From Bacillus_AB infantis_C (GTDB taxonomy: Bacteria; Bacillota; Bacilli; Bacillales; Cytobacillaceae): a stretch of 64,000 nt of DNA. A program made the translations under genes and the position numbers. Below, piece by piece: positions 33,784-43,120 of this stretch. Every line of letters starts with the position of its first letter. The stretch's first letter is position 1. The DNA lies in the NCBI RefSeq assembly GCF_050107595.1, contig NZ_JBNILH010000005.1:124001-188000 (forward strand), in the 5' to 3' direction. The notes below the pieces were generated by a model, which was not told the DNA's origin, did no database searches, and saw only the letters and a program-made list of their open reading frames with translations.

Positions 33784-35759
33784 AGATCAGACGCCTCCTC
33801 TGCAACCGAGATGTTCTCATTTTCAAGGATGCTCCCATCCTCTTCAAGGCCGAAGGCAACATTTGTTTCAATCCACTTTCTTCTTGGTTCAACCTTATCA
33901 CCCATCAAGGTCGTAACCCTTCTTTCCGCTCTTGCGGCGTCATCGATCCTGACCCTGATCAGCGTCCTTGATTCCGGATCCATGGTTGTTTCCCACAGCT
34001 GGTCTGCATTCATTTCACCAAGTCCTTTGTAGCGCTGAATCATATAGCCTTTGCCGATCTTTTGCATGGCACCCTGCAGCTCATCATCACTCCATGCGTA
34101 CTCGATCTTTTCTTTTTTCCCTATCCCTTTGCTCACTTTGTACAATGGGGGCAGGGCAATGAAAACCTTGCCTGCTTCAATGAGAGGTTTCATATACCGA
34201 TAGAAGAACGTAAGCAGCAGCACCTGGATATGTGCGCCATCTGTATCGGCATCAGTCATGATCACAACCTTCTCATAGTTGACATCTTCCACATTGAAAT
34301 CCGCTCCTACCCCGGCGCCGATGGCATGGATGATCGTGTTGATTTCCTCATTCTTAAAAATGTCCTGAAGCTTTGCCTTTTCGGTATTGATGACTTTACC
34401 CCTCAGCGGCAGGACTGCCTGGAACCGCCTGTCACGGCCTTGCTTTGCCGAGCCGCCGGCAGAGTCTCCCTCAACAAGGTACAGTTCATTCTTCTGCGGG
34501 TTGCGTGACTGCGCAGGCGTCAGCTTTCCGGAAAGGACCGCTTCCGAACGCTTCCTTTTCTTGCCGCCCCGCGCTTCTTCTCTTGCCTTCCGCGCCGCTT
34601 CTCTTGCCTGGTAGGCTTTAATGGCTTTTTTAATGAGCAGGGAGCTTATATTAGGATTTTCTTCAAGGAAATACGACAGATGCTCACTCACGACTGCATC
34701 AACGGCTGAACGTGCTTCACTGGTGCCCAGCTTCCCTTTTGTCTGTCCTTCAAACTGCAGGAGCTCTTCAGGCACCCTTACGGAAATGATCGCAGAAAAG
34801 CCTTCCCTGATATCGGAGCCGTCCAGATTCTTATCTTTTTCCTTCAGCAGTCCGACTTTGCGTGCGTATTCATTGAAGACCCTTGTCATGGCAGTTTTGC
34901 TTCCGGCTTCGTGTGTTCCGCCGTCCTTTGTACGGACATTGTTGACGAAGGAAAGGACATTCTCGGAATATCCGTCATTAAATTGGAAGGCAAAGTCAAC
35001 TTCTATCTGATTATGCTCTCCTTCGAAGCTGACAACAGGGTGCAGAACGTCTTTTTCCTCATTCAGATACTCTACAAAAGCTTCGATGCCTGTTTCGAAA
35101 TGGAACAGGTCACGGGCATCGTGCCTTTCATCAATCAGTTCGATTTTCATGCCTTTCATCAGGAATGCGGACTCCCGAAGGCGTTCGCAAAGCGTCTCGT
35201 AGTTATAGACAGTCGTTGAAAAAATCGCCGGATCAGGCTTAAAATGGATCACTGTTCCCGACTGGTTCGTTTTTCCGACCTTCTCGAGCGTAGTTGCGGG
35301 CTTGCCGCCATTCTCGAACCGCTGCTCATAAACGAACCCGTTTCTCCGGATTTTTACTACGAGCCACTCTGATAGCGCGTTCACGACTGAGGCGCCGACT
35401 CCGTGGAGCCCGCCGCTCGTCTTATATCCTCCCTGTCCGAACTTGCCTCCTGCATGGAGCACAGTCAAAATGATTTCAGGAGTCGGTTTGCCGAGCTTAT
35501 GCATTCCTGTTGGCATGCCCCGGCCTTTATCCTGCACGCTGATGGAGTTATCTTTATGTATTTTGACGATAATATGGTCTCCATAGCCTGCAAGTGCTTC
35601 ATCCACTGAGTTATCTACTATTTCATATACGAGATGGTGCAAACCTCTCGCATCGGTGCTTCCAATGTACATCCCAGGGCGTTTTCTAACTGCTTCAAGC
35701 CCTTCTAGTACCTGTATGGCATCATCATTATAATCAAATGCCTGCTGATTTGTTGCCAC
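33780..35759 (-). CDS. parE: DNA topoisomerase IV subunit B
   Basis: 659 aa from GTG 35759. The GHKL ATPase domain has VDNSVDEALAGY, KGRGMPTG and GGLHGVGASVVNAL. The TOPRIM domain has VEGDSAGGSAKQGRDRRFQA and DADTDGAH, then RYKGLGEMNADQLWETT. The frame opens at 35786, but GTG 35759 lies 7 bases after AAAGGGG and matches the family N-terminus (ATNQQAFDYND), so I use it. A LexA-type box lies about 125 bases upstream. Confidence 0.95.
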   Translation of the reverse strand: MATNQQAFDYNDDAIQVLEGLEAVRKRPGMYIGSTDARGLHHLVYEIVDNSVDEALAGYGDHIIVKIHKDNSISVQDKGRGMPTGMHKLGKPTPEIILTVLHAGGKFGQGGYKTSGGLHGVGASVVNALSEWLVVKIRRNGFVYEQRFENGGKPATTLEKVGKTNQSGTVIHFKPDPAIFSTTVYNYETLCERLRESAFLMKGMKIELIDERHDARDLFHFETGIEAFVEYLNEEKDVLHPVVSFEGEHNQIEVDFAFQFNDGYSENVLSFVNNVRTKDGGTHEAGSKTAMTRVFNEYARKVGLLKEKDKNLDGSDIREGFSAIISVRVPEELLQFEGQTKGKLGTSEARSAVDAVVSEHLSYFLEENPNISSLLIKKAIKAYQAREAARKAREEARGGKKRKRSEAVLSGKLTPAQSRNPQKNELYLVEGDSAGGSAKQGRDRRFQAVLPLRGKVINTEKAKLQDIFKNEEINTIIHAIGAGVGADFNVEDVNYEKVVIMTDADTDGAHIQVLLLTFFYRYMKPLIEAGKVFIALPPLYKVSKGIGKKEKIEYAWSDDELQGAMQKIGKGYMIQRYKGLGEMNADQLWETTMDPESRTLIRVRIDDAARAERRVTTLMGDKVEPRRKWIETNVAFGLEEDGSILENENISVAEEASDL

Positions 35760-35884
35760 AAACATACCCCTTTCATTGCTGCACACAACCGTCTTGCCTT
35801 TGTATCTATGTTGTCGAACATCACTATAAGTATTCGCCTTTTCACATGATAATCCTTGTCCCCGGTACAGAAATACCCATATAA

Positions 35885-35896
35885 GAACAAGTGTTC
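35885..35896 (-). promoter_or_regulatory. LexA-type SOS box upstream of parE
   Basis: GAACAAGTGTTC is a perfect GAAC-N4-GTTC palindrome. In B. subtilis parEC belongs to the LexA regulon as I recall it, which agrees with an operator here. Confidence 0.65.
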
Positions 35897-36059
35897 TATG
35901 TTTAAGTTTACCATATTTTTAAAAGACGTCTATGCTTAATTGTATCTATTTATTTGGTTTTGGCAAATGAGTTCTGAATTTTTTAGATTAAGAATTGATG
36001 TCAAGGGTGCTGTCAAAGGAGCAGCCGAATCCTTTTTAAGCCTTCTTTCCCGGCAAATG

Positions 36060-36094
36060 AAAGCACACTAATAGCATATGTATTAGTGTGCTTT
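36060..36094. terminator. Terminator hairpin after yneT
   Basis: AAAGCACACTAATA / TATTAGTGTGCTTT, a 14-bp perfect stem with a 7-base loop; a T-run follows a few bases later on the plus strand and the stem ends in TTT on both strands. Confidence 0.8.
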
Positions 36095-36109
36095 AGGTAC
36101 TTTTTTTCG

Positions 36110-36523
36110 TCATTTTGTCATTGCATGCTCTACTTTGATACAGCGATCCATAATGACTGTATAGCCTTTTTCCTTCAAAAAGTCATAGGCTTCCTGATTA
36201 GCAACACCCAGCTGGGCCCAAAAAACATCGGCATCTATTTCATCAAATTCCCTTGCAAGATCAGGCAGATATTCAGAACGCCTGAAAATATTTACAATAT
36301 CTATAGGTCCCTCTATTTCCTTCAGTGACCCAACAGCCTTTTCACCAAGGATCTCTTCCTCGCCAGGGTTTACCGGGATGATGGTATAACCTGCATCCTG
36401 CATGGCTTTTGATACCATATAAGAGGTCCTGTCCGGATTCCCGCTCAGGCCGACAACAGCAACCTTTTTCGCTTTTTTCAGTATTTTGCCGATTTCTTCC
36501 CGGCTCGGATTTTCAATTGACAT
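36110..36523 (-). CDS. yneT: CoA-binding-domain protein YneT
   Basis: 137 aa, one Rossmann CoA-binding domain (VAVVGLSGNPDRTSYMVSKAMQDAGY, then VFWAQLGVANQEAYDFLKEKG and the end VIMDRCIKVEH). The conserved cysteine of MDRCI is present. Homologues bind CoA; the physiological role is unknown. It lies upstream of parE in the same orientation, as in B. subtilis where yneT is next to parE. Confidence 0.9.
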   Translation of the reverse strand: MSIENPSREEIGKILKKAKKVAVVGLSGNPDRTSYMVSKAMQDAGYTIIPVNPGEEEILGEKAVGSLKEIEGPIDIVNIFRRSEYLPDLAREFDEIDADVFWAQLGVANQEAYDFLKEKGYTVIMDRCIKVEHAMTK

Positions 36524-36732
36524 GATTTCACCACTCCTTATTATTTCATATTCTTTTTATATACGCCAGTATTCCTATAACCTGAAGGGATGAGTCTGAA
36601 ACCTTTCAGCGGCTTTACGGCATGAATCTGCAATATATGCAGCCGGCTTTATTTCATCATGGATTTACTGCTTTTTATAAGTCTGCTGTTAAACAAGAGT
36701 TACACATAAATGAGCTGAATCGGCATGGAACA

Positions 36733-37596
36733 CTAACAGAGCCTTTTATAAAACAGAAGGGTGTTTATTTCTTTAAAATCCATTTTCCTGTAGAGCGAAA
36801 TGGCATTTTCATTTGCGCTGTCAACGCATAGTTTTATCCTCTCCATCCCGCTTTCCCTCAGCTTCTTGGCCGCCATAAGGATAAGCGTGGCTCCCGTGCC
36901 TTTTCTTCTCTCAATAGGGGAAACACCCATAAATTCTATGCTCGCAGCCTTCTCTTCTGAGTCCAGTTCTGCATAGAGATAGCCTGACAATTTGTTATCT
37001 TTTATTATGGCAAAAATAAGATGTTCAACATCGAGTTTTTCGAGCATCTCGCTGCCGGAATAATAGGTAGCTGGAAACAGTGAATCATGAAGATGGGTAA
37101 AATCGGCAAAGAACTCCTTTGTTAAAAGAGATGGCGCTTCCCCGCCCACTGTATTTTCAAGGGTAAGCTCCATGAACATCTGAGATGAAGCAAGCTTGTA
37201 GCCCTTCTTCTCAGCAAGCAATTTGCATCGTTCATTTTTCCGGCCGATAAAGAGATGCCATTGGTTCAGCCTGTCCCCAAAATATTCTTCCGCTAAGGAC
37301 AGCAGATATGCAGCAGAGTCATCCCAGCTGCCGGGATCTGCAAATGGCCCCCACAATTCTCCGACTCCTCTTTCCAAATCGGCATCCACTCCGAGGAAAC
37401 CGGTGATTTTTGAGGAGTCCTCTCTAAGAATAAAACAGGCGGAATCTTCATCTTTAGAAAGGTCTGCCAGATCTTCAGCAATATCCGGCGCCTCTGTACC
37501 CAAATAGCCAATAAATGAATCCGGCTGGCTGTTCTTTGCCGCCGCGTAATCAGCAAGCTCAAGTATATCCTCTTTCGTCAGCATCGTTTTTAGCAT
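36733..37596 (-). CDS. GNAT N-acetyltransferase with duplicated acetyltransferase fold
   Basis: 287 aa. The C-terminal half has the acetyl-CoA motif GVSPIERRKGTGATLILMAAKKL and CVDSANENAISLYRKMDF. The N-terminal half looks like a second, degenerate GNAT domain (GFLGVDADLERGVGELWGPF, RKNERCKLLAEKKGY). The substrate is unknown. The start follows AAGGAATTGATTCT. It is a single gene between yneT and the permease. Confidence 0.82.
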   Translation of the reverse strand: MLKTMLTKEDILELADYAAAKNSQPDSFIGYLGTEAPDIAEDLADLSKDEDSACFILREDSSKITGFLGVDADLERGVGELWGPFADPGSWDDSAAYLLSLAEEYFGDRLNQWHLFIGRKNERCKLLAEKKGYKLASSQMFMELTLENTVGGEAPSLLTKEFFADFTHLHDSLFPATYYSGSEMLEKLDVEHLIFAIIKDNKLSGYLYAELDSEEKAASIEFMGVSPIERRKGTGATLILMAAKKLRESGMERIKLCVDSANENAISLYRKMDFKEINTLLFYKRLC

Positions 37597-37666
37597 AGAA
37601 TCAATTCCTTATGTATTTTTGCTATAATTTTATCATTATTCAAAAAATAAAGTCCATAATAGGAAG

Positions 37667-37702
37667 AAAAAAATGGCAGGTGCCGGATAAGCACCCGCCA
37701 TC
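37667..37702 (-). terminator. Intrinsic terminator of the NCS2 permease gene
   Basis: ATGGCAGGTGC / GCACCCGCCAT stem, followed on the minus strand by seven T. Confidence 0.88.
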
Positions 37703-37709
37703 AGGGCTA

Positions 37710-39011
37710 TCAGCGGCTTTCCCCAGTCTGCCGGCCATAAACCTTTTTTGTAATCTGATCGGCTGTTATTGCTATGACAGAACCGAATATTAGTCCATTA
37801 TTTAAAAATGACGTAATCAGCGGGGAAACCCCTTCAAATGCCTCAGGCGGAACGAACATAGCGCCTACACCTGCAAGGAGGGAAATGCCCGCCACAAGGC
37901 GTATCCGGCCCGTATCCTTTTCTTTGTCAAGCTCTCCGAATGCAATGCCTGCCATATTGGCAAACACCACAAAAGTGACAGAATATCCTACAGGAGCCGG
38001 CAGTGATGCAAAGAAAGACATCAGGGCAGGGAAAAAGCTTGCTGCCGTGATGATTGCAGCCCCAATTATGAATGGGAGGAGCTTAGTGATCTTTGTCGTA
38101 GCAATGAACCCGGCTGAGCCTGAAATCGGCACAGGTCCGATTGCTGAGAAAATACCGCCAAGAAGCTGGTTGACTCCTGACACAAAGCCGGAAGCCTTGA
38201 ATCGGGGAGAAGGTGTTTTTTCGCCTTCTTTCTTCAGCACCTCGTCTGCTACCCGGATGCTTGCGATCATATTTGTCAGCAAAAGCAGTGTCACAAAGAC
38301 GGCAGTCACTGTCATTCCTGCATCAAATTTCGGCGGCCCGAAAGCAAACAGCTCCGGCATGGAGATTACCCTGCCTCCCGATATAGACACTTCCTTTGAC
38401 AGGCCGAAAAGAAAAAACAGCAGCCAGCCGCCAGCAAGGCTGATCAGAATGGAATATTGGCTGACCGTCCTGATCCTGTGTTTGGACAAGTAAAACGCAG
38501 CAATGACAAGCGCCAGACAGAAAAAGAACACAGGCATGTCGACGCCATCCTTGCGATAGCCGATTCCGAGCATACCATTAAAAAAGGAACCGCTGAGCTG
38601 AAGGATCAGCAGCAGCAGATAGACTCCCGATACAACCGGTGTAAACAGCAGGGCAAGCCGGTCGATGAGCTTAAAGATGCTTAGGAGTATGAAGACAGCG
38701 CCTGAGACAAGCATTGTTCCCTCCAATGCCTGGAGAGTTTCACCTGCTGAAGAAAACAATGAGGTGCTGAGCCCTGCGTATATGGCAAACACACCCCACC
38801 AAAGACCAGCTGGCCCTTCGTTTATGGGCAGCCTGTGCCCGAAGAAACCCTGAAGGAGGCTGGATATACCCAGTACAAAAATAGTGCGCTGGCCGAGGCC
38901 CGCTGCCTCGGCCGGATTCAACCCGAATAGATCGGCAATGGCGATGGGGGCGACAATCGTCCCTGCAACCATGAATGCCATCCACTGCAGCGCTGAAAAA
39001 CCAACTTTCAT
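37710..39011 (-). CDS. Purine/pyrimidine permease, NCS2 family
   Basis: 433 aa, strongly hydrophobic with about 12-14 segments. Features include the N-terminal QWMAFMVAGTIVAPIAIADLFGL, GLWWGVFAIYAG, and the GPVPISGSAGFIATTKI segment similar to the NCS2 signature. It probably imports a purine or uracil by proton symport. No purine riboswitch is visible upstream. Which base it carries is not decidable from the sequence. Confidence 0.85.
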   Translation of the reverse strand: MKVGFSALQWMAFMVAGTIVAPIAIADLFGLNPAEAAGLGQRTIFVLGISSLLQGFFGHRLPINEGPAGLWWGVFAIYAGLSTSLFSSAGETLQALEGTMLVSGAVFILLSIFKLIDRLALLFTPVVSGVYLLLLILQLSGSFFNGMLGIGYRKDGVDMPVFFFCLALVIAAFYLSKHRIRTVSQYSILISLAGGWLLFFLFGLSKEVSISGGRVISMPELFAFGPPKFDAGMTVTAVFVTLLLLTNMIASIRVADEVLKKEGEKTPSPRFKASGFVSGVNQLLGGIFSAIGPVPISGSAGFIATTKITKLLPFIIGAAIITAASFFPALMSFFASLPAPVGYSVTFVVFANMAGIAFGELDKEKDTGRIRLVAGISLLAGVGAMFVPPEAFEGVSPLITSFLNNGLIFGSVIAITADQITKKVYGRQTGESR

Positions 39012-39043
39012 GAAAAAGACTCCAATCGTAATGAAATTAAAAA

Positions 39044-39070
39044 AGAAAATGGCCCTTTTTCGGCCATTTC
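39044..39070 (-). terminator. Intrinsic terminator of the GH18 gene
   Basis: AAATGGCC / GGCCATTT stem with an A/T loop, followed on the minus strand by TCTTTTTTAATTT. Confidence 0.85.
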
Positions 39071-39107
39071 CTATTATAAAGTATTGAATGCTGTTTTTGG
39101 AGACATC

Positions 39108-40823
39108 TTACTTTTTGGCAGCCTGGCCCTTACCTGGTGAAAGGGCCAGCCATGCTGACTGATCCGCAAAATATCTGGACCAGCTGCCGACACCGGCCAG
39201 TCCATGACGATCCGCTATCTCTGCTCTTTTCCTCAAGGACATTTCATCCTCAAGCCAGATTCTATAGGTTGCCTTATCTTTCTCAGAATAATATTCTGCA
39301 TAGTTTTGCCCGGATGCCTCATCATAAGCCGGCACAGCTCCTGTTTCTTGAAGCCACTCTTTCACTTCCCTCATAGACAGGGCCTTTGAGGAGATGCCGC
39401 CTTCATCCTTTTCCTCCCATAGCCTGGCATACAGGGGAACGCCGAGTATAAGCTTTTCTTTCGGCACCACTTCAAGCAATGCCTGAAGATTGCTTTCCAC
39501 CCAGGGAAGGCTTGCAACACTTCCGGCAACCGGCGAGGTAGCCCAGTGCTCATCGTATGCCATTACTGCTAAATAATCGACCATTCCGGCAAGCTTATCC
39601 CTTTCATAAAATGCCGACCAATTCCCGCTTGAAATAAATGTAATATCCATTGAAACCGTCAGTCCTGCTTGATGGAAATAAGGCGTCGCTTCACGTACAA
39701 ACTGAGTCACAAGCGGTCCATCCTCCTGATTCACATTCTCAATGTCGAGATTGATGCCATCCAGCTTATAAATTTGGCTGTAATGCAGGAGGGAGCGGAT
39801 AATCTTTTGCCTAGTTTCAAAATCTTTAAATGTCTGATGCGTCAATTCCGGGTCGAATGCATTGGAAAACAGGCCCCATACCTGATAACCCCTTCCATGC
39901 GCCCATTTTACATAATCCGCCGAACCGAGGTTTTTTACTGAGCCGTCTGCACCTGCAAGCTCAAACCATGTAGGGGAGACGACATTGACGCCCGGCATCG
40001 ATGGGATTGCAGCATGATCCGGATTTTTCGAATAAACCGCTTCCCATGTCAGATGGATCGGACCGTCGATCTTCTTCAAATCTGGCTTGTATCCCTCTAC
40101 TTTGGCAGACACTACTGTTTGGTCTCCTTTAATGACATACTCTTTTTTTATATATCCTGCAGTTCCGTCACTTTTCCTTGCAAAATAGTATTCTCCTTTT
40201 TCCTCTTCGATATACAGTTCCTCATTCGCTTCGGCATCAGCTGTATAAGGTGACTGGAGATCAGGATCAGTCCTTAACCGCAGCCTTTCCTTGCTGATGT
40301 CCTGATCACGGATGATTGCCTCCAGCACCGTCTCGCCGTCCTTTTGAATCCATATTGCACCTGTGTCTTCAAGCACTGTATAAGCGAGAGGATAATAACG
40401 CCTGATTTCATCGAGCGAAATAAAGAGGACGCCTGACTGATTCCTTGCGGCAGGCAGCTGCAGCTCGACAGGCTTGCTGTTCACATAATATGACAAAGCA
40501 TCCGTCGGCATTTGGACGACCTTGTTTTTGGTAGTCAGAATAATAGACTGAGAACTCTCATCAAACACGATGGAATCGTCCAGCTTTTCCTGGAGCAAAG
40601 ACAGCGGCAGATAGATGTTTCCGTTATCAGTCCAGGCATTTCCTTCCTGTCTTCCTTCAAAGATGATCGGGTTCTCCCCTGAGAAATACTCTTCTTTAAC
40701 GGGTGATGCAAAGGGGTAAAGCCAAAACAGGATGCCGGAAATAACAGCCAGCAGCAGGAGAACAACTCCTGCAGCGAGGCCCCTTTTCTTTGCCGGCTTT
40801 TGATTAATTTGTATATTGGCCAT
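39108..40823 (-). CDS. Membrane-anchored family 18 glycoside hydrolase with SH3-like domain
   Basis: 571 aa. One N-terminal membrane segment (about residues 15-37) anchors it outside the cell. A stalk domain resembling copper-amine-oxidase N-terminal repeats follows, then an SH3-like domain (about 175-225, LRTDPDLQSPY...GYIKKEYV). A GH18 barrel follows, with the catalytic motif DGINLDIE (about 354-361), as in the YaaH/YdhD spore peptidoglycan hydrolases. It probably cleaves GlcNAc linkages in cell wall or cortex; a sporulation role is an inference from the family. Confidence 0.85.
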   Translation of the reverse strand: MANIQINQKPAKKRGLAAGVVLLLLAVISGILFWLYPFASPVKEEYFSGENPIIFEGRQEGNAWTDNGNIYLPLSLLQEKLDDSIVFDESSQSIILTTKNKVVQMPTDALSYYVNSKPVELQLPAARNQSGVLFISLDEIRRYYPLAYTVLEDTGAIWIQKDGETVLEAIIRDQDISKERLRLRTDPDLQSPYTADAEANEELYIEEEKGEYYFARKSDGTAGYIKKEYVIKGDQTVVSAKVEGYKPDLKKIDGPIHLTWEAVYSKNPDHAAIPSMPGVNVVSPTWFELAGADGSVKNLGSADYVKWAHGRGYQVWGLFSNAFDPELTHQTFKDFETRQKIIRSLLHYSQIYKLDGINLDIENVNQEDGPLVTQFVREATPYFHQAGLTVSMDITFISSGNWSAFYERDKLAGMVDYLAVMAYDEHWATSPVAGSVASLPWVESNLQALLEVVPKEKLILGVPLYARLWEEKDEGGISSKALSMREVKEWLQETGAVPAYDEASGQNYAEYYSEKDKATYRIWLEDEMSLRKRAEIADRHGLAGVGSWSRYFADQSAWLALSPGKGQAAKK

Positions 40824-40973
40824 AAATTGAATTCCTCCCGGATACTATCGTAACGAATCTATGCAGCAAAGGGAAGGACGAATCTTCTAGAATATCCTGC
40901 CTGTTTTTTCTTGCAGCACTCTCTAATATTAACGATTGGGAAACGTAAAAAGTTTCAAAGCATTCCACTTGAG

Positions 40974-41027
40974 GCCACCGCAAAAAACCTTCCGGGCCAA
41001 GGCCTGCGGAAGGTTTTTTGCGGTGGC
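40974..41027. terminator. Long perfect hairpin, bidirectional terminator
   Basis: A 21-bp perfect stem (starts GCCACCGCAAAAAACC, ends GGTTTTTTGCGGTGGC) with a 12-base loop that itself contains GGCC/GGCC. The A6/T6 tract lies in the stem. It ends the phospholipase D-like gene (minus) and lies upstream of the GH18 gene. Confidence 0.8.
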
Positions 41028-41036
41028 TGGCTGTTA

Positions 41037-42470
41037 CTAATAAGTGGTAAAGCCAAGCATCTTTTGAAGGCTGTATACAATATATCTGAACACAGGAAGC
41101 TCTTCCTGGGTACCATAGTCTAGAGTATAGATGCCATCTTCATTCTGCCATATCCTTTTAAAATAGGCATCAGCATCCTTCATGACCTCTGTGTCATTGG
41201 GGGCTGCTATCTTAACATCTGTTTCGAGATTCAAATCATCCAGATTCCTTTTTGTAAAATTGGCTGAACCGCCAATCAAAATACTGTCAGTTTTCTTTTG
41301 GATGAACATCAGCTTCGGATGGTACTGCTCTTCATCTGTATTGTACCAGCGGATGGAGATATTTTCTTTACCGAGTTTTTCAAGCTCAGAAGCAACCGGA
41401 ATATTCGGGAGACCGGTCTTTTCCGAGCCAAAGGCATTCTGGTTCGGGTCGAATATGAGATTGACCTGCACTCCGCGGTCTGCCGCTTCCTCCAGGCCGC
41501 CGATGACATCCCGCTCGGCAAGATAGAACATGCCAAGCCATATGATGTCTCCTTTCCGGCTTTCATCTATTTCTTGAAGTATATGTTTGAGAATCTTCCC
41601 TTCTGTCAAAACCTGCAGGCTGATTGGTCCGCCTTCCTTTGCGTCTTGCTGGTACTTTGGCAGCTGAATATCATAGCCGGAATAATCAATGACAGCCTGT
41701 TCTGTTTTAAGCAAATCCACTATGAGACCGCCGCTTCCTTCAAAAGCAATATTCGAATGATAGCCGCTTGCATCATGGGGGTTCCCTGAAGAAACGATGG
41801 CTGTTTTCTCAGACACGAAGACCTTGCGGTGATTGGCCTTGATGTTAAGCAGATCAAGATAGGACCGCGCTGTCACATCAGGTGCAGTATTGGCAAGCGG
41901 ATTGGGCAGCCACCCTTTGCCATCCTGGCCGAACCACTGCAAAAACATCCGCCAGAAACCAGAATAGAGCGGGTTTGAATCACGCAGCGGCTCTAATTTC
42001 GTCATGACCACCTCTATGCCGTTCTTCTTCAGCTCCTCCAGTTCAGGTGCTTCATGGGAGCCATATGTAGTATTGATTTTATCTGTAATCACAATAACGG
42101 GCATTTCGGGTCTCTGCTTCTTCTTCCTGATCAGCCTGTCAGTTATATTCTGGCTGAGCGGAGGGAACTTCTCCTCCTTGTCGTAATAACCGCTATATAG
42201 GAACATATCCATAACGATAAACTCCTCTGCTTCTTCGATCGCCTCCTGCATCCTTTCAAAAATTTCCTGATCATGCTGCCTTTTTCCTTTTTTGTCTTCA
42301 TACGATAAATCCGTCAGCAGCTGCAAATCCTCAGCCTGATGGACTTTACCTTCATAAGACAACCCCTCGGGCAGCTTTTTATTTGTATGGTAAATGACTG
42401 TAATGCTGTATATGATCAAAAGCAGCAGCACAGCCGGAACCCATACTTTTTTCTTTTTTAATGGCCCCAT
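41037..42470 (-). CDS. Phospholipase D-family membrane protein (cardiolipin synthase-like)
   Basis: 477 aa. One N-terminal membrane segment follows a KKKK motif. Two PLD motifs are present: HRKVFVSEKTAIVSSGN and HPKLMFIQKKTDSILIGGSANFT, each with the HxK catalytic pair. This suggests phosphatidyl transfer or phospholipid hydrolysis at the membrane; the spacing differs from standard Cls, so the substrate is open. The frame opens at 42497, but the ATG at 42470 follows GGGAGGAACAAAT and is preferred. Confidence 0.85.
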   Translation of the reverse strand: MGPLKKKKVWVPAVLLLLIIYSITVIYHTNKKLPEGLSYEGKVHQAEDLQLLTDLSYEDKKGKRQHDQEIFERMQEAIEEAEEFIVMDMFLYSGYYDKEEKFPPLSQNITDRLIRKKKQRPEMPVIVITDKINTTYGSHEAPELEELKKNGIEVVMTKLEPLRDSNPLYSGFWRMFLQWFGQDGKGWLPNPLANTAPDVTARSYLDLLNIKANHRKVFVSEKTAIVSSGNPHDASGYHSNIAFEGSGGLIVDLLKTEQAVIDYSGYDIQLPKYQQDAKEGGPISLQVLTEGKILKHILQEIDESRKGDIIWLGMFYLAERDVIGGLEEAADRGVQVNLIFDPNQNAFGSEKTGLPNIPVASELEKLGKENISIRWYNTDEEQYHPKLMFIQKKTDSILIGGSANFTKRNLDDLNLETDVKIAAPNDTEVMKDADAYFKRIWQNEDGIYTLDYGTQEELPVFRYIVYSLQKMLGFTTY

Positions 42471-42557
42471 ATTTGTTCCTCCCATTTTTCCTGCCAAGCG
42501 GATGAATGCCTATATAATAACCGTTTTTCTAAAAATAGAAACCATGCGGCCATCCAT

Positions 42558-42590
42558 AAAAAAGGAACAAAGCATAAATTGCTTTGCTCC
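42558..42590 (-). terminator. Intrinsic terminator of the DUF3243 gene
   Basis: AGGAGCAAAGCA / TGCTTTGTTCCT on the minus strand with a short A/T loop, followed by TTTTTTATGG. Confidence 0.88.
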
Positions 42591-42604
42591 TGATTATTTT
42601 GAGA

Positions 42605-42925
42605 TTAGCCTACCAGCTTAACCAGCAGATGGGAAAGAGCATGCTGCTCTTCTTCGTTACCGGACTTCCACAGCTCCTGAAGCAGCTTTTCCTCCCTGTT
42701 GCGAGGCTCTTCCTTCTTCGCCAGATAGTCGCCTACCTTCTGCGCGGCATTTGCCAGCTGCTCTTCATTCAATCCCATTTTCTTGCCGAGTGAGACCTTG
42801 CCTCCTAAATAATCCTTGAAGCCTTCAAAGCTTGATAGAATTTCGTCTTTTTTCTCAGATCCCATGTTATCCAGTTTGTTTTCTACTTTGCTGTTTGTTT
42901 CTGCTGAACCATTAGTATGTTCCAT
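42605..42925 (-). CDS. DUF3243 family protein (YmfJ-like)
   Basis: 106 aa. The core FKDYLGGKVSLGKKMGLNEEQL...VGDYLAKKEEPRNREEKLLQELW and the LVKLV end are the DUF3243 signature known from B. subtilis YmfJ. The N-terminal ~30 residues are Asn/Glu/Lys-rich and variable. It is cytosolic; function unknown. It is transcribed alone, with its own ribosome site (AAAGGAGAGATTATCA). Confidence 0.85.
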   Translation of the reverse strand: MEHTNGSAETNSKVENKLDNMGSEKKDEILSSFEGFKDYLGGKVSLGKKMGLNEEQLANAAQKVGDYLAKKEEPRNREEKLLQELWKSGNEEEQHALSHLLVKLVG

Positions 42926-43120
42926 TGATAATCTCTCCTTTAAAATAAAGTGATTGCTGCTTCTGTTCTATAGATACCCGGTTTGGTCCAGGCGAAACAC
43001 TGAAAAGCATATTGAAAGATTCTTGAAATATATTTACAACAAAGCGTATATTTATTGATAGTACGGTCTGGCCGGCATCAGCTTCCGGCTCAGCCTGAAA
43101 AAACATAGGGGGGTCCTTAT

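Larger units (their letters stand above)
35760..36109. other. parE-yneT intergenic region
   Basis: Holds the parE promoter region with the LexA box (35885-35896) and a strong hairpin (36060-36094) near the yneT end. No further gene or RNA was seen. Confidence 0.6.

Noticed and set aside
36622..36831. A 69-aa plus-strand ORF before the GNAT gene end
   Set aside because: No ribosome site, overlaps the GNAT 3' end, composition of a shadow frame.
39012..39107. Purine riboswitch before the NCS2 permease
   Set aside because: The gap is under 100 bases and contains the terminator of the GH18 gene; no three-way-junction motifs seen.
40911..41123. A 70-aa plus-strand ORF over the 21-bp hairpin
   Set aside because: It runs through the terminator stem and the end of the phospholipase-like gene, and has no ribosome site.
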